Source of the DNA: Galbula dea | Lineage: Eukaryota; Chordata; Aves; Piciformes; Galbulidae | NCBI GenBank assembly: GCA_013399015.1 | Contig: VWZX01007454.1 | Location: 992,001 to 1,056,000 of the forward strand | Length of the DNA stretch: 64,000 nt | Reading direction: 5' to 3' | In this document: in pieces, positions 50,201 through 59,599 of the stretch | Numbering within the stretch: the stretch's first letter is position 1 | Layout: every line of letters starts with the position of its first letter | The notes under the pieces: model-generated | The model's input: only the letters and a program-made list of their open reading frames with translations | Told to the model about the DNA's origin: nothing | Database searches by the model: none | Translations under genes and position numbers: made by a program

Positions 50201-51499
50201 CTCCTCAAAACTCACATTTGATTTTCCAGATACCTTTCTGAGTTACAGAAATCTGGATCAGTATTATCTTTAAGTAGACAAAGAGATGCAGAAGGGAACA
50301 AAGGGTAAGGTTTTGGACTCAGAGAGGGAATGAATAGATTAATATGTAACTGGATTGATGTTCATGTTAGAGCTGAGGCATAATACTGAATTAAAATGCA
50401 CTCATACTGCATAACAATACAAACTGCTGTAGGCTGCCTTAAACACCTGTAAGCATTTTCACAGAAGTTACAGTCTTAGTTCTGAGCCTTTTATGCACAA
50501 AGATATCAATAAAATAGATTTATTTTTGGACTTATCAATTTAAATACTAGTTACATTGAATATCTGCTGAGGGAGAAGATAGTTTCACAGATTTTAAGAA
50601 ATTAATCTGTAGTAGTAAAAATATTGTCACTCAGAAGTGAAACAATTCATTTATTTTGGTATTATTCCAAAAGAATGGGCATTTCAAGTCTGCCTGAGTT
50701 AGAGATCATAGCTGGGACACCAAGTAAATGAACTCTCAGACTGGACTTAGATGAGATAGGTGTCCATGTTGCACCAAGGAAATTCAGACTCTCTGTTTAT
50801 GTGGCTACAGTAATCCAGAGTTCCCATGCAGCACATTGCTGATGTGGTGGAGTATTTGCTGTGGCAGCAGGAGGTCTGTGCTGAAGCCTCTGGCCTGATG
50901 CAGAAGAAAGTGGAATTTAATTTCCCAGTCAGACCTTACATTCCCAACACTGCCTCTTCTGAAGCCCTGTTTCTCTGTTATTCTTCTCTTTTTACACATT
51001 TCTGTGGCTATGTCTCTGGGCAAGGACCCTGGCAGAAAACAGGACTGGCTCTTCAACAATATGGACAAAACTCACTTCAGGCTCTACAAAATTTATCTGG
51101 ACCTTCAACATGACTGCAAGGCAATACAAAGGTGTCTACAGACTCAGGTTCATTCATGATCTTCATAGTAGTTGTCCCTTTCAAATTGTGATATTGTTCC
51201 ATGAGAGACCAATTTGTTTATTCATGGAAAAAGAAGGAAGGTTTCAAAGATTAGGGTGTCTAAAACAGAAGAGTCTACAGTAGATTATCATTCAGGTGCA
51301 GAAGTGATCATGTCAGCTGGGTGCTCTGAACAATATCCATGGCCAGTGAGTGCCTCGAGTGGCTGAGTTTTCATGGTTAGCTTAACACTCTCTTCTCAAC
51401 CTAAAACACTTAAAATATGGAAGTTAAACTGCAGAGTGCAGGTGAAATCTGGGATGAGCAGCAACAGTTTTAATGTGCTGCATGGCTAAATATGTTCAA
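47231..51499. other. Unique AT-rich non-coding DNA
   Basis: No gene, RNA or mobile element is supported. Around 50814-51113 both strands stay open for 87-95 codons, but neither reading has a recognisable domain, and the plus-strand frame starts right behind a TAA. An AT-rich TTAATTA/TTTAATT stretch lies at about 49590-49665. Confidence 0.45.
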
Positions 51500-51627
51500 A
51501 TCCCAGTCAGGGAAGCTTTCTTGTGACTTAGTCTTAGGGAATCCTGCTCTGGCAGGGGGGTTGGACTAGATGATCTTTCGAGGTCCCTTCCAACTCCTAA
51601 TATACTGTGGTACTGTGATACTGTGAT
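51500..51627 (+). mobile_element. CR1 LINE tail fragment
   Basis: Only the last part of a CR1 3' UTR: CCTGCTCTGGCAGGGGGGTT, GATGATCTTTCGAGGTCCC, TTCCAACTCC, then a decayed 8-bp tail (ATACTGTG, GTACTGTG, ATACTGTG). The left edge is uncertain by about 20 bases. It shares its 3' subfamily block with the fragments at 51940-52000, 58311-58352 and 58634-58800. Confidence 0.88.
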
Positions 51628-51939
51628 CTACATATGGGAAATGTAGAAGTTTTGACAGACTCTGGTGAAACTATAGAAAAGTTGACCACTGGAAAGCTTC
51701 ATCTTCAGCTTGCCATATTTGTGAATTATTCCAATAAGCTCTTAGCCAAACCATTTAATAGAAAATGTCATTATCCCAATATGGTATTGCAAAAACATCA
51801 TGTCTGCAAAAAACAGTGGTTGTAAACCAAGACCTTTTTTTAGGCAATAGAAGCAAGGATAACTTGCTTCAAGTGATGGAAAAATAGTGTACACAGGAAT
51901 CTGATGCCAGTAGTGGAGGTTGCATCCATTAGGATAATT
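51628..51939. other. Unique spacer between opposed CR1 tails
   Basis: About 310 bases of plain sequence with a 63-codon open frame (51634-51825) that looks like chance. It would form the loop if the flanking CR1 arms paired in a transcript. Confidence 0.5.
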
Positions 51940-52000
51940 TCACAGAATCACAGAATGTTAGGAGTTGGAAGGGACCTCGAAAGATCATCGAGTTCAACCC
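51940..52000 (-). mobile_element. CR1 LINE tail fragment, minus strand
   Basis: A 61-bp extremely 5'-truncated CR1 3' end: TCACAGAATCACAGAATG tail units followed by TTAGGAGTTGGAAGGGACCT and the GATCATCGAGTTCAACCC block. Its arm 51958-51989 is the exact reverse complement of 51569-51600. Confidence 0.9.
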
Positions 52001-53349
52001 ATTTGAATAAACAGCCACTGCTCCAAGTAAAATCCAATAATAAATGTTGTCAAGCAGGCCATCTCACATGAATACTTGAGTCTTTGATATGTACTGGGAA
52101 ATAAATTAGGCCAGGAAATCAAACTGGAAACAACTCTGAGTTCACTTCCTGTCACACTCTTTTCTACAAAGGTGGGACTTTGCCAGGGAAAGTGAAGGTG
52201 TAATATACACCACTCTTACTCTGTGCTTTGCCTGTTCTTTGAATAAATGAAGACATGGTCTGTTAAAACTTTGCTTGTGCTGCATCAGAAGATGATTTTT
52301 TTTTAATAAATACCTATGGAATAATATTACATTTATAATATAAAAGAAAACAACAAGCAGCAGTATTAATTTGGCTTTATTATGTTTTCTATTTCCACTT
52401 TGCCATGCCTCACTAACTTATTAGTAATGTAAAGATATGAACACAGAAGTGCTCATTTATCATGACAACATTCAGTTTTGAAACTAATCTTAAATAAAAC
52501 CCATGGTAAGCACAGAAAACTCAATTATGAAACAAAAGGCATCCAGTATGAAATTAAGGTAGTACATTCCATGTTTTATGTTCTGGCATTGTAGATTGTT
52601 ACAGGGTATTTTTACTGATAAACCTCAAAAAGCTCATATAGCCAAGAGCAGCTCTAATGGTCTGAATCTAAAATTACTCACTTTCATCTTCTGAAACAGT
52701 TTGGTTTAATATACAATTGTTTGTCATCAAATGCATTAAAAACACTTGTGCCAAACAAAATTATAGGTTGGGCTTGTTGTTTGCCTAGTACATTTTTGGA
52801 AGGTGGGGGAATGGGAGAAGAAGGAAAGATGGTGGAGTTTTCCCTGCACTTGCCAACATTAGACTAGATAGCATTAAGAAGATGTAACACACAATAAGCA
52901 TGCAATGTGTCTGAGTTACAGAGGCATAAAGCATTTTCTTTCCACTTTTTATTGTTTGACCATGTGGAACTAAAAAGTTCTAACCTGTTGGGCATTGCAA
53001 GATAGTATGCAAATAAGCCAGCTACTGACAAAGGACTACAGTAATTCACTTTTTTGTTAATCAGGGTGTGATTATCATTCGATTCTTTTGAACTCCATCC
53101 AGCTTGCCATTCAGTCTCAACTTCAAGCAGGTGTTTTGTTATTGCCAGGCCATGAACACAGCCCTGTGCCTGAGTCTTTCATGTGTGCTAGCTGTGCAGA
53201 TGAATTTTGCCTGCAAACTTTCCTCAGGCAATGAACTGACTAGTGCAACATGCTCACAGCAATGTTAATCTAGCTCAGGGACATGCACTGCACATGAAAG
53301 ACTATTTTTACCCTAATTTTTAATTGATATATTTTGCCCACTGCAAGTT
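52001..53349. other. Unique AT-rich non-coding DNA
   Basis: No gene, RNA or mobile element is recognised. Nothing notable beyond a T8 run. Confidence 0.5.
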
Positions 53350-53425
53350 TCCTCTCTCTCTTTCTGTCTCTCCCTCTCTTTCTCTCTCTCTCTGTCTTTA
53401 CAGCTATCTACTTTTTTTTTTTTTT
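53350..53425. repeat. (CT)n polypyrimidine tract and T14 run
   Basis: CT/TCTG-type pyrimidines at 53350-53399 ending in TTTACAG, then a T14 run and TAG. Although this makes two excellent splice-acceptor look-alikes, the downstream sequence is closed in all frames within about 13 codons. Confidence 0.85.
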
Positions 53426-55499
53426 AGGCATCAAATGGATTGGAGGAGTGAAATGAAACTACAGTAGCTGGCAGACACAAAGCAGAAACAAGGGTGAAGT
53501 TAAATAAAATATGAGAGGTGGATGCTCAGCAAAGAATTCACCTTTGATTTTAAAGATTAGATAAATTGGAAAAGCAATAATCAGTAAATTGAAAAGTGGG
53601 GACCATTATGCATTAGCATTGTGACTAGCATAACAAATCTCTTTTGTTTATTTATACTTTCAGCACAGTACAATATTTTTTATTATACAATAGCTTAGGA
53701 TGTCTTCTGGAAAGGGGTCACAATGTTCCATTTTAGCTCTGCAATCATAGTGCAAAATATTTGTAAAGTAATATAAGTCAATGATATTCAACACAAACTG
53801 TTTTGAAAATCAGAATCTTTCATACTTGTTCAGAACATGGCTCTGAATTATAACTTATTGTAATTGATGAATATTTGATTAATTTATTTCTATATCGTGT
53901 ATTTGCCTTTGCTTTCATGCACTGATCACTAAGTCTGGTTGTTAATCTGTAACTGAAAATGTACATATATATTATATATATTATTTTTTTACCACTGTGG
54001 ATCTAAAATACAGTCTGGAATAAAAATACAACCTTCTCTAGGCAGATCATCCAACACCCACCAACCCTTAATTTTTAATATACACTATTCCAAACTCTCA
54101 GTTATAAAACAAGTCTGAAAGTTTAATTTAACAAAAGGGTTAGTAAAAAATCAGGAACATAGTTTTAGAACTGTTTATTGTACTGTTCATGAGTTGGGGA
54201 TTTTCCATCTGTCCTCAATATTTACATGCTGAATATTTAATGGGAAAAACATACTTCAGATTGTCAGCTCTTTGCCATTCACTCTTGGCTAGTCAGAACT
54301 GGGTTCTTTGCCTTTCCTTTGCACAGTAGAATACAGAGCTCCCCCTCCTCTTCTGCTTCCTTGGAAAGGAAATTTTCCCTAGAAGTTATTGTTCATCACA
54401 TTTTGTGGCTGCCCTTCCTCTCCTGGTTCCAGGCAGGAACACCTCTGGCCCTCCCTGTCCTTGTTTTGTGAAGAACATCAATTCCACACCAAGCAAATGT
54501 GTGTGTGGAAATATGCCCAGCAGTGTCTGTAGGCAGCAAGGTGGGATGCTGAAAATCTAAAGCAGAAATATGTCCACTTTTGATGTGTGCTATTTGTAAA
54601 GGGAGGGGGATCAAACTGTTTTATGGGGAGAATGAACAAATGAAAAGCAATATTTGTTATACAGATGATTTGTGATACAGAAGAACAAAAAACAGTGGAA
54701 CAGGAATGATAACAATGCTAGCAAGACAGGCTGGGTACTCTTCCAAAGACAAATGATTAAGCATGAACAGGTCAAAAAATACCCATATATTTTCTAAGCT
54801 CAAGAAATACCAGCTGCAGAACTTCTAAATACTATCCCAAGCAGATATGAAATATTTGTCAAAGAGTGATTTGCTGATGGGTTTCTTTTCTGTTATTAAC
54901 AGTATATCTACACAGGTGACTATCTTTTATTCAGTGAATTAAGAAAAGTCAGTCAGTGTCCATCAGTGTTCATACAAATAATTTGTTCTTAATGGAAATA
55001 ATTTTAACTATTATTTTTATTTTAGGAAATTCAGTACATTTCATGAATTTTTTCAAATATAGTATCATTTTAGATAAAGTGAATTATTCCTAGATGCAAT
55101 AATCACAGTTGCATGACTGACATTCCTAATCAGCAAACCAAATCATTGTTTGCTTATAAGAGTACATGGACTTGGACTTCAGTTTTATAGTGATGGAGTT
55201 CAGATGACAGCCCTGGTTGAAGGCATCCCTATCCTCATCTTCTTTTTCTTTGCAGCATGCTGATAATGCAGGTAGCAGTGCAAAACAGATTAAAAAAACC
55301 CCAAACCCCAAGGTGTTCAAAATAACAACCCTTTTTGCATATTTTGTTTTCACTTGCTTTGTGTTTCTTCTTACACAAATCCACTGCCTGGTGGAATCAC
55401 ATTCTGAATGTGGGAGCATACAAATAAGCATCACCATCCCATTCAAGTTCTGAGGCCTTGGGTTTATGTTGGAGCTGTGCCATAACATGATGGTTTATG
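53426..55499. other. Unique AT-rich non-coding DNA
   Basis: No gene is recognised. The longest open frame outside CR1 in the window is here (55126-55488, minus, 120 codons), but it overlaps a 78-codon frame on the other strand, shows no domain and is ordinary in base use. A TATATATTATATATA stretch lies near 53966-53981 and an A7C4A3C4 tract at 55292-55309. Confidence 0.4.
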
Positions 55500-55860
55500 C
55501 TACAGTTAATCTGATCTGACAGCTAACTGCCACCAGCCAGATCTTCCCTCTTCCCTGCCTTTCTTCCAGGTCCTGGCTACATGCGTTTGCCTGCCTCCTG
55601 GACTGGCTCAGTGAAGGTCCAAGTGTGCATCACTGCCTGACGGGCAGGCGAGGCGCAGCCCATGGTCAGCAGTGCACCCCAGGATCCCTCCCCTATACCT
55701 ACAACCTCCTATGAAGGAGTACAGCAAGTCAATGGTACCTCTGAAGAAAAGAAGTTATGAGCCACCAGCAGCAGGGCGGTTCCAACATAGATTTAAGGCT
55801 ATAGTAAGGTATGAGATAGCTATTGTATTGGGTATAATCATATCGCGAGCAAAAGTGTTC
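55500..55860. other. GC- and CpG-elevated segment of unknown role
   Basis: This block is clearly richer in G and C than its flanks and keeps CpGs (55583; GACGGGCAGGCGAGGCGCAG at 55639-55658; 55776; the TCGCGA at 55843-55848). It could be a small regulatory element, a promoter-like region of a non-coding transcript, or an exon, but no reading frame has a domain I recognise (74 codons at 55672-55896 plus, 69 codons at 55729-55938 minus). No transposon signature was seen. Confidence 0.35.
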
Positions 55861-55936
55861 ATTGTTGGTTTTTATCAAGGCTGTCAAAGAAAATGAGCTA
55901 TTTGAAATGGTTCTAGACCACCATAAAATATATTCC

Positions 55937-55957
55937 AAAAAAAACCCAACAAAAAAT
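55937..55957. repeat. A8-CCC-AAC-A6 tract
   Basis: Shares AAACCCAACAAAAAA with the tract at 32962-32987. Low-complexity DNA. Confidence 0.7.
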
Positions 55958-56191
55958 ATTTAGGCCTATTAGGAATTTTTCCCAGAAATGAAATGTCTTA
56001 TTTGCACTGAGTATGGTGTCCTATGGACTGAGCCCTAGGTTCATCAGCCTCAGCATGGATTTGCTCACTGTGTGTTTTCATCCCATGAAGATTTCCATTG
56101 AAATGTCAAGGTGAAATAAAACAGGCCACAACATGAAATTGTTTCTCATGATGTGTGTAAATGCTCTTGGCCAAACTTCACTCATTTTTTG

Positions 56192-56832
56192 TGTCTAATT
56201 AACAGACTCAGTGAAGATTCAAGGGAAATCCCTAGAGCAAAATTAACACCAAACAAGGTCAGATGCTGCTAACCGATCAAACTATTTTGCCACAATGGAG
56301 AGAGAAAGTTAAAGCAATGGAAAGGGAGACCGAAGAGAAGGAAATTAAGCAAGCAGGAAACAAGCAAGGATTGTCACCACCACGCATCCAGTGACATCTC
56401 TTTGGTCCTTAGTCTTCTTCCTTTGGTGGTGGGTGCACACACCCACACACAGGAGTTGTTCCACAGTCCTTTTATAGGATAGGCACCCCATAATATTCTG
56501 CTCATCTCCAAGACAACGGCACCTATGACACATCTCCTCTCAATCTACACACTATTCACAGGGCTTTCTTTGTCCTCCCATTGGCTGTTGCTGGGGTCAC
56601 TTGTCCCAATCAGCACACACCGTGAACATAGCCTGATGTTTGGCCTAGTGTTGCTGTGACCTTGAGGTATACTTGATGCAGGGGAGCTGTTACGGCAGTT
56701 AATGATTCTGCCCCACCCTGGAGACAGACAGCTGTCAGCTGTCTTGGGGCTTTCTATGTTACACAGTTCTGCTTTGCAAGCAAGCTTCAAGACATGCCTT
56801 GAAACAGTTCCTCAAAAGTATAGTCCCTCACA
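56192..56832 (-). mobile_element. LTR of an endogenous retrovirus, copy 2
   Basis: A roughly 640-bp LTR related to copy 1 and in the same (minus) orientation. Shared landmarks, read on the plus strand, are a TTAA(C/T)AGAC start region, AAATTAA..AAAC.AGGTCAGATGC, GAAATTAAGCA, the CACCACCA(C/T) block and TTTTATAGGA (the TATAAAA box, 56470-56476 minus). The far edge TGTGAGGGACT on the minus strand matches copy 1's TGTAAGAGACT at 9 of 11 positions. A CCAAT box on the minus strand (CAGCCAATGGG, 56577-56587) lies upstream of TATA. The flanking pentamers (TTTTG and CTAGT) do not match, so the target-site duplication is lost or the ends are misplaced by a few bases. No internal retroviral genes adjoin it. 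Confidence 0.78.
56470..56476 (-). promoter_or_regulatory. LTR TATA box (copy 2)
   Basis: TATAAAA on the minus strand, at the position homologous to 35648-35654 in copy 1. Confidence 0.65.
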
Positions 56833-57516
56833 CTAGTTTGAGGAGTACACTGTTTTTATTTATTCAGAAACAGCTTTTTGTGCAACTGAAGTTAGAATAA
56901 ACTAAGGTCTAAGTCCCAGTTTGGGAGATTATTTTTATAGCAGAAGTTAAAGTTGGAGCTTCTATAGATTCTTTCTCTGTGATACTAGCAAGTTACTCTC
57001 AGTGGTCTGAGTCATAGACCAATTGGTTTAAATCCTAAATCAGGAAAACAAGAGTTTTCAGACTTTTTCAGGGAAATTAAAATGATCTGCAATCTGAGGT
57101 GGTCTGCTAGTGATCTTCATCCAACAGGTGGAGGAAAGGAGTGCAGCTGAGTTGTTACTATTACCTAAACAAACACTGAATATATATAACTATTCATGTA
57201 AAAAAAGAGTGACTGAGAAATATAGCTAGTTAAATGAATGTTAGTAATGTTAGCTGGAAAGGCTTCCACCATAATAAATTTCACAAATATAATTGTACAA
57301 GTCTCATTGTTTTCACTTCTATAATCAGGATCATCAGGAAGCACTGGAGAATAACAATAATACCAATAACTAAACCAACAACAATAATATCATAAAAATA
57401 TATCTCATTGTCACAAATGGATTTCTGAAATGGGTACTGGAAAATGTAGGAGATTATTTTCATTATCATATGTTGCTACAATACCAAACCAGATTTTCTG
57501 GTGCTATATATTCAAG

Positions 57517-57518
<2 letters not shown>
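56833..57518. other. Unique AT-rich non-coding DNA
   Basis: No gene is recognised. An AATAACAATAATACC-type low-complexity stretch lies near 57351-57392. Confidence 0.5.
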
Positions 57519-57550
<32 letters not shown>

Positions 57551-57652
57551 TAAGGTAACGATAAGGATAAGGGTAGAATAAGCATAAGGAACAGAGAAAA
57601 CAAACAGGGAAAATCAGAAGAGAAAACAAAGAGGGAAAGGAAAGAGGAAATG
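57519..57652. repeat. A30 run followed by GATAAGG-type purine tract
   Basis: Thirty consecutive A (57519-57548) pass into AGATAAGG, CGATAAGG and GGATAAGG units and then about 90 bases of nearly pure purine. The A run could be the tail of an old retroposed RNA, but no source is recognised upstream. The GATAAGG units match the WGATAR consensus of GATA factors, though they are more simply explained as a degenerate repeat. Confidence 0.7.
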
Positions 57653-58270
57653 CACCCCAACCCTGAAATCAATACCAAATTAAACACCTTGTTCAATATA
57701 CAACAAGATGTACATTTTCAGCAATGCAAGACCTCAGAATTACATATAGTATTATTAATCATGAAGAGCTCTCTATATCATAGACTCATAGAACCATTAT
57801 GGTTGGAAAAGACCTCTGAGATTATGGAGTGTTATTCATCCACCTAACACTACCATGCCCACTATTAAGCCATGTCCCCAAGCACCATATCTACACTTTT
57901 TTTTAACTCTTCCAGGGATAGTGATTCCATCACCTGCCTGGACAGCCTGTTCCAATGTCTGGTAATCCTCTCAGGGAAGAAATTCTTCCTACTATCCAAT
58001 CTGAGCCTACCCTGGCACAACTTGAAGCCATTTCCTCTTGTCCTATCACTCATTACCCGGGAGCAGAGACCAAGCTGCACCCTATTAGAACCTCCTTTCA
58101 GGTAGTTGCAGAGTGAGAAGGTCTGCTTTTGGCGTCCTCTTCTCCAGACTAAACAACCCCAGTTCCCTCAGATGCTACTCATAAGACTTGTGCTCTAGAT
58201 CTTTCACCAACTCTGTTGCTCTTTGTTGGACACACTCAAACAGTTCAATGTCCTTCTTGTGGTGAGGGGC

Positions 58271-58295
58271 CTGAACTGAACTGAACTGAACTGAA
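58271..58295. repeat. (CTGAA)5 pentanucleotide repeat
   Basis: Five exact CTGAA units inside the minus-strand CR1. The surrounding CR1 normally has one ACTGAA at this place, so the repeat expanded after insertion. Confidence 0.85.
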
Positions 58296-58310
58296 TACTG
58301 AACACAGTAT

Positions 58311-58352
58311 CCAAGGTCCCTTCCAACTCCTAATATTCTGTGATTCTGTGAT
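58311..58352 (+). mobile_element. Tiny CR1 tail nested in CR1
   Basis: About 42 bp: CCAAGGTCCCTTCCAACTCC, TAATATTCTGTG and ATTCTGTGA. Oriented opposite to its host CR1, which resumes immediately afterwards with TTCGAAGCGTGGCCTCACC. It is one of the shortest recognisable LINE insertions one could find. Confidence 0.8.
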
Positions 58353-58633
58353 TCGAAGCGTGGCCTCACCAGTGCCGAGTACAGGGGGACAGTCACCTCT
58401 CTGTTCTTGCTGGCCACACTATTTCTGATAGAAGTCAGGATGCTGTTGGCCTTCTTGGCCACCTGCACACACTGCTGCCTCATGTTCAGTCAGCTGCTGG
58501 CCAACAGCTTCAGGTCTTTTTCTGCCAAGTCTTTCCAGCCATTCTGCCCCAAGTCTATAGCATTGTATGGGGTTGTTGTGACCAAAGTGCAGGACTTGGC
58601 ACTTGGCCTTGCTGAACCTCATCCCACTGACCT

Positions 58634-58800
58634 GGAACAGACTGCCCAGAGAGGTTGTGGAGTCTCCTACTCTGGAGATATTCGAAACCTGTCTGGATGT
58701 GCTTCTGTGTGACCTGGTCTAGGGAATCCTGCTCTGGCAGTGCAGTGGGACTAGATGATCTTTTGAGATCCCTTCCAACTCCTAACATTCTGTGATTCTG
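58634..58800 (+). mobile_element. CR1 tail nested in CR1, with 6-bp target duplication
   Basis: Begins within ORF2's end (GGAACAGACTGCCCAGAGAG), passes through CTGGATGTGCTTCTGTG and CCTGCTCTGGCAG to the tail ATTCTGTGATTCTG. TGACCT precedes it (58628-58633) and follows it (58801-58806). Removing the insert and one TGACCT restores a continuous host CR1 (..CCACTGACCTCAGC..). The 6-bp repeat is a likely target-site duplication or microhomology. Confidence 0.85.
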
Positions 58801-58867
58801 TGACCTCAGCATACCAATTCAGTCTGCCTATATCCCTCTGTAGAACTTTCCTACCCTCAAGCAGATA

Positions 58868-59599
58868 TAATCCTTTAAGAGCTGGATTAAAGTTCATCTA
58901 GGTTGATTATCTTTGATTTTTTCATGTCAATTCTATTCTTAAGGACATTAAATCTAGTAATTTTTCCACATAAACACATGTATAAAATTGAATTTATATA
59001 CATGTTATTAGTTTTTACAATATGCAGCATGCAAATTCTTCATTACCAAATTTAAATACAGCACATCTTATGAGAATGACCATATTCTTCACAATATATT
59101 TGGTATGGCTTATTCATATTTTGCAGATCTGGAATAAGCAGAATGGGCAGGAACTGGAAATCTCTTTGCATTTATGTCTTAAACCTAATAACTTTTAAGT
59201 ATTTATTAATTATTGAATTGGCTTACATAACAATATTGCTAATTCACATTTTCTAAGCAAAGATTTAGAAATACCATCGTATTAGTGTTCAGCTGTAGTT
59301 AAGAAGCATTCATGTTTTCCTAAGCTAAAGCTGAGGTGCACGATGGGAAATCAAATATTAGCATATCTAGACTGAAATGACTTGTAGACTCCCTGGTGAG
59401 TAGTGCTTCTACAGCCAAGGATTATTCACACCATATACACCTAAGTTTTCTTTTAAGACTGATTCTTTTAGATTGCAGATAAAAATGAGAAACTCCACAG
59501 AATCTTTTAAAGAAATATTCACATATCTTTAATAAAGAAAAGAATGTAGTTCATGGTCTCACAGAGCAGCCAAACTTAGGGATTTATTTTATCTAGGAA
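58868..59599. other. Unique AT-rich non-coding DNA
   Basis: No gene, RNA or mobile element is recognised in this stretch. Confidence 0.5.

Larger units (their letters stand above)
57865..58483 (-). pseudogene. CR1 ORF2 C-terminal remnant
   Basis: Minus-strand readings show typical CR1 ORF2 C-terminal sequence: SDRTRGNGFKLCQGRLRLDS and HWNRLSRQVMESLSLEELKK in the frame ending at 57865, and [20 protein letters not shown] with [13 protein letters not shown] in the frame at 58175-58483. This part lies downstream of the reverse-transcriptase catalytic core, which is missing. The 42-bp CR1 tail inserted at 58311-58352 happens to be a multiple of three and keeps the frame open through it. At least one frameshift separates the two blocks near 58100-58170. 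Confidence 0.8.
57776..58867 (-). mobile_element. CR1 LINE, minus strand, composite with nested CR1 tails
   Basis: A long but 5'-truncated CR1 in reverse orientation. It begins with the tail remnant TCATAGACTCATAGAACC, then the 3' UTR, then the ORF2 C-terminal region up to 'CATTGTATGGGGTTGTTGTG' near 58560 and 'TATATCCCTCTGTAGAACTT' near 58830. It is split by two plus-strand CR1 tails (58311-58352 and 58634-58800) and carries a (CTGAA)5 expansion at 58271-58295. The interrupted order can be followed continuously if the two inserts are skipped, so the inserts came later. The ORF2 remnant has frame breaks and is not functional. Confidence 0.9.

Noticed and set aside
50805..51113. Overlapping 95- and 87-codon frames on both strands
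   Set aside because: Neither reading resembles a known family and the plus frame begins just after an in-frame TAA. Could be a decayed retrocopy, but nothing supports it.
53350..53470. Splice acceptor and exon after the CT/T14 tract
   Set aside because: All three frames downstream close within about 13 codons; the tract is a simple repeat.
55126..55488. 120-codon open frame on the minus strand
   Set aside because: No domain, no codon-use signal, an open frame on the opposite strand, and a length expected by chance in 64 kb of AT-rich sequence read in six frames.
35279..56832. The two LTRs as the ends of one 21-kb provirus
   Set aside because: They differ too much from each other, copy 1 has its own matching target duplication, and the intervening DNA holds no retroviral genes.
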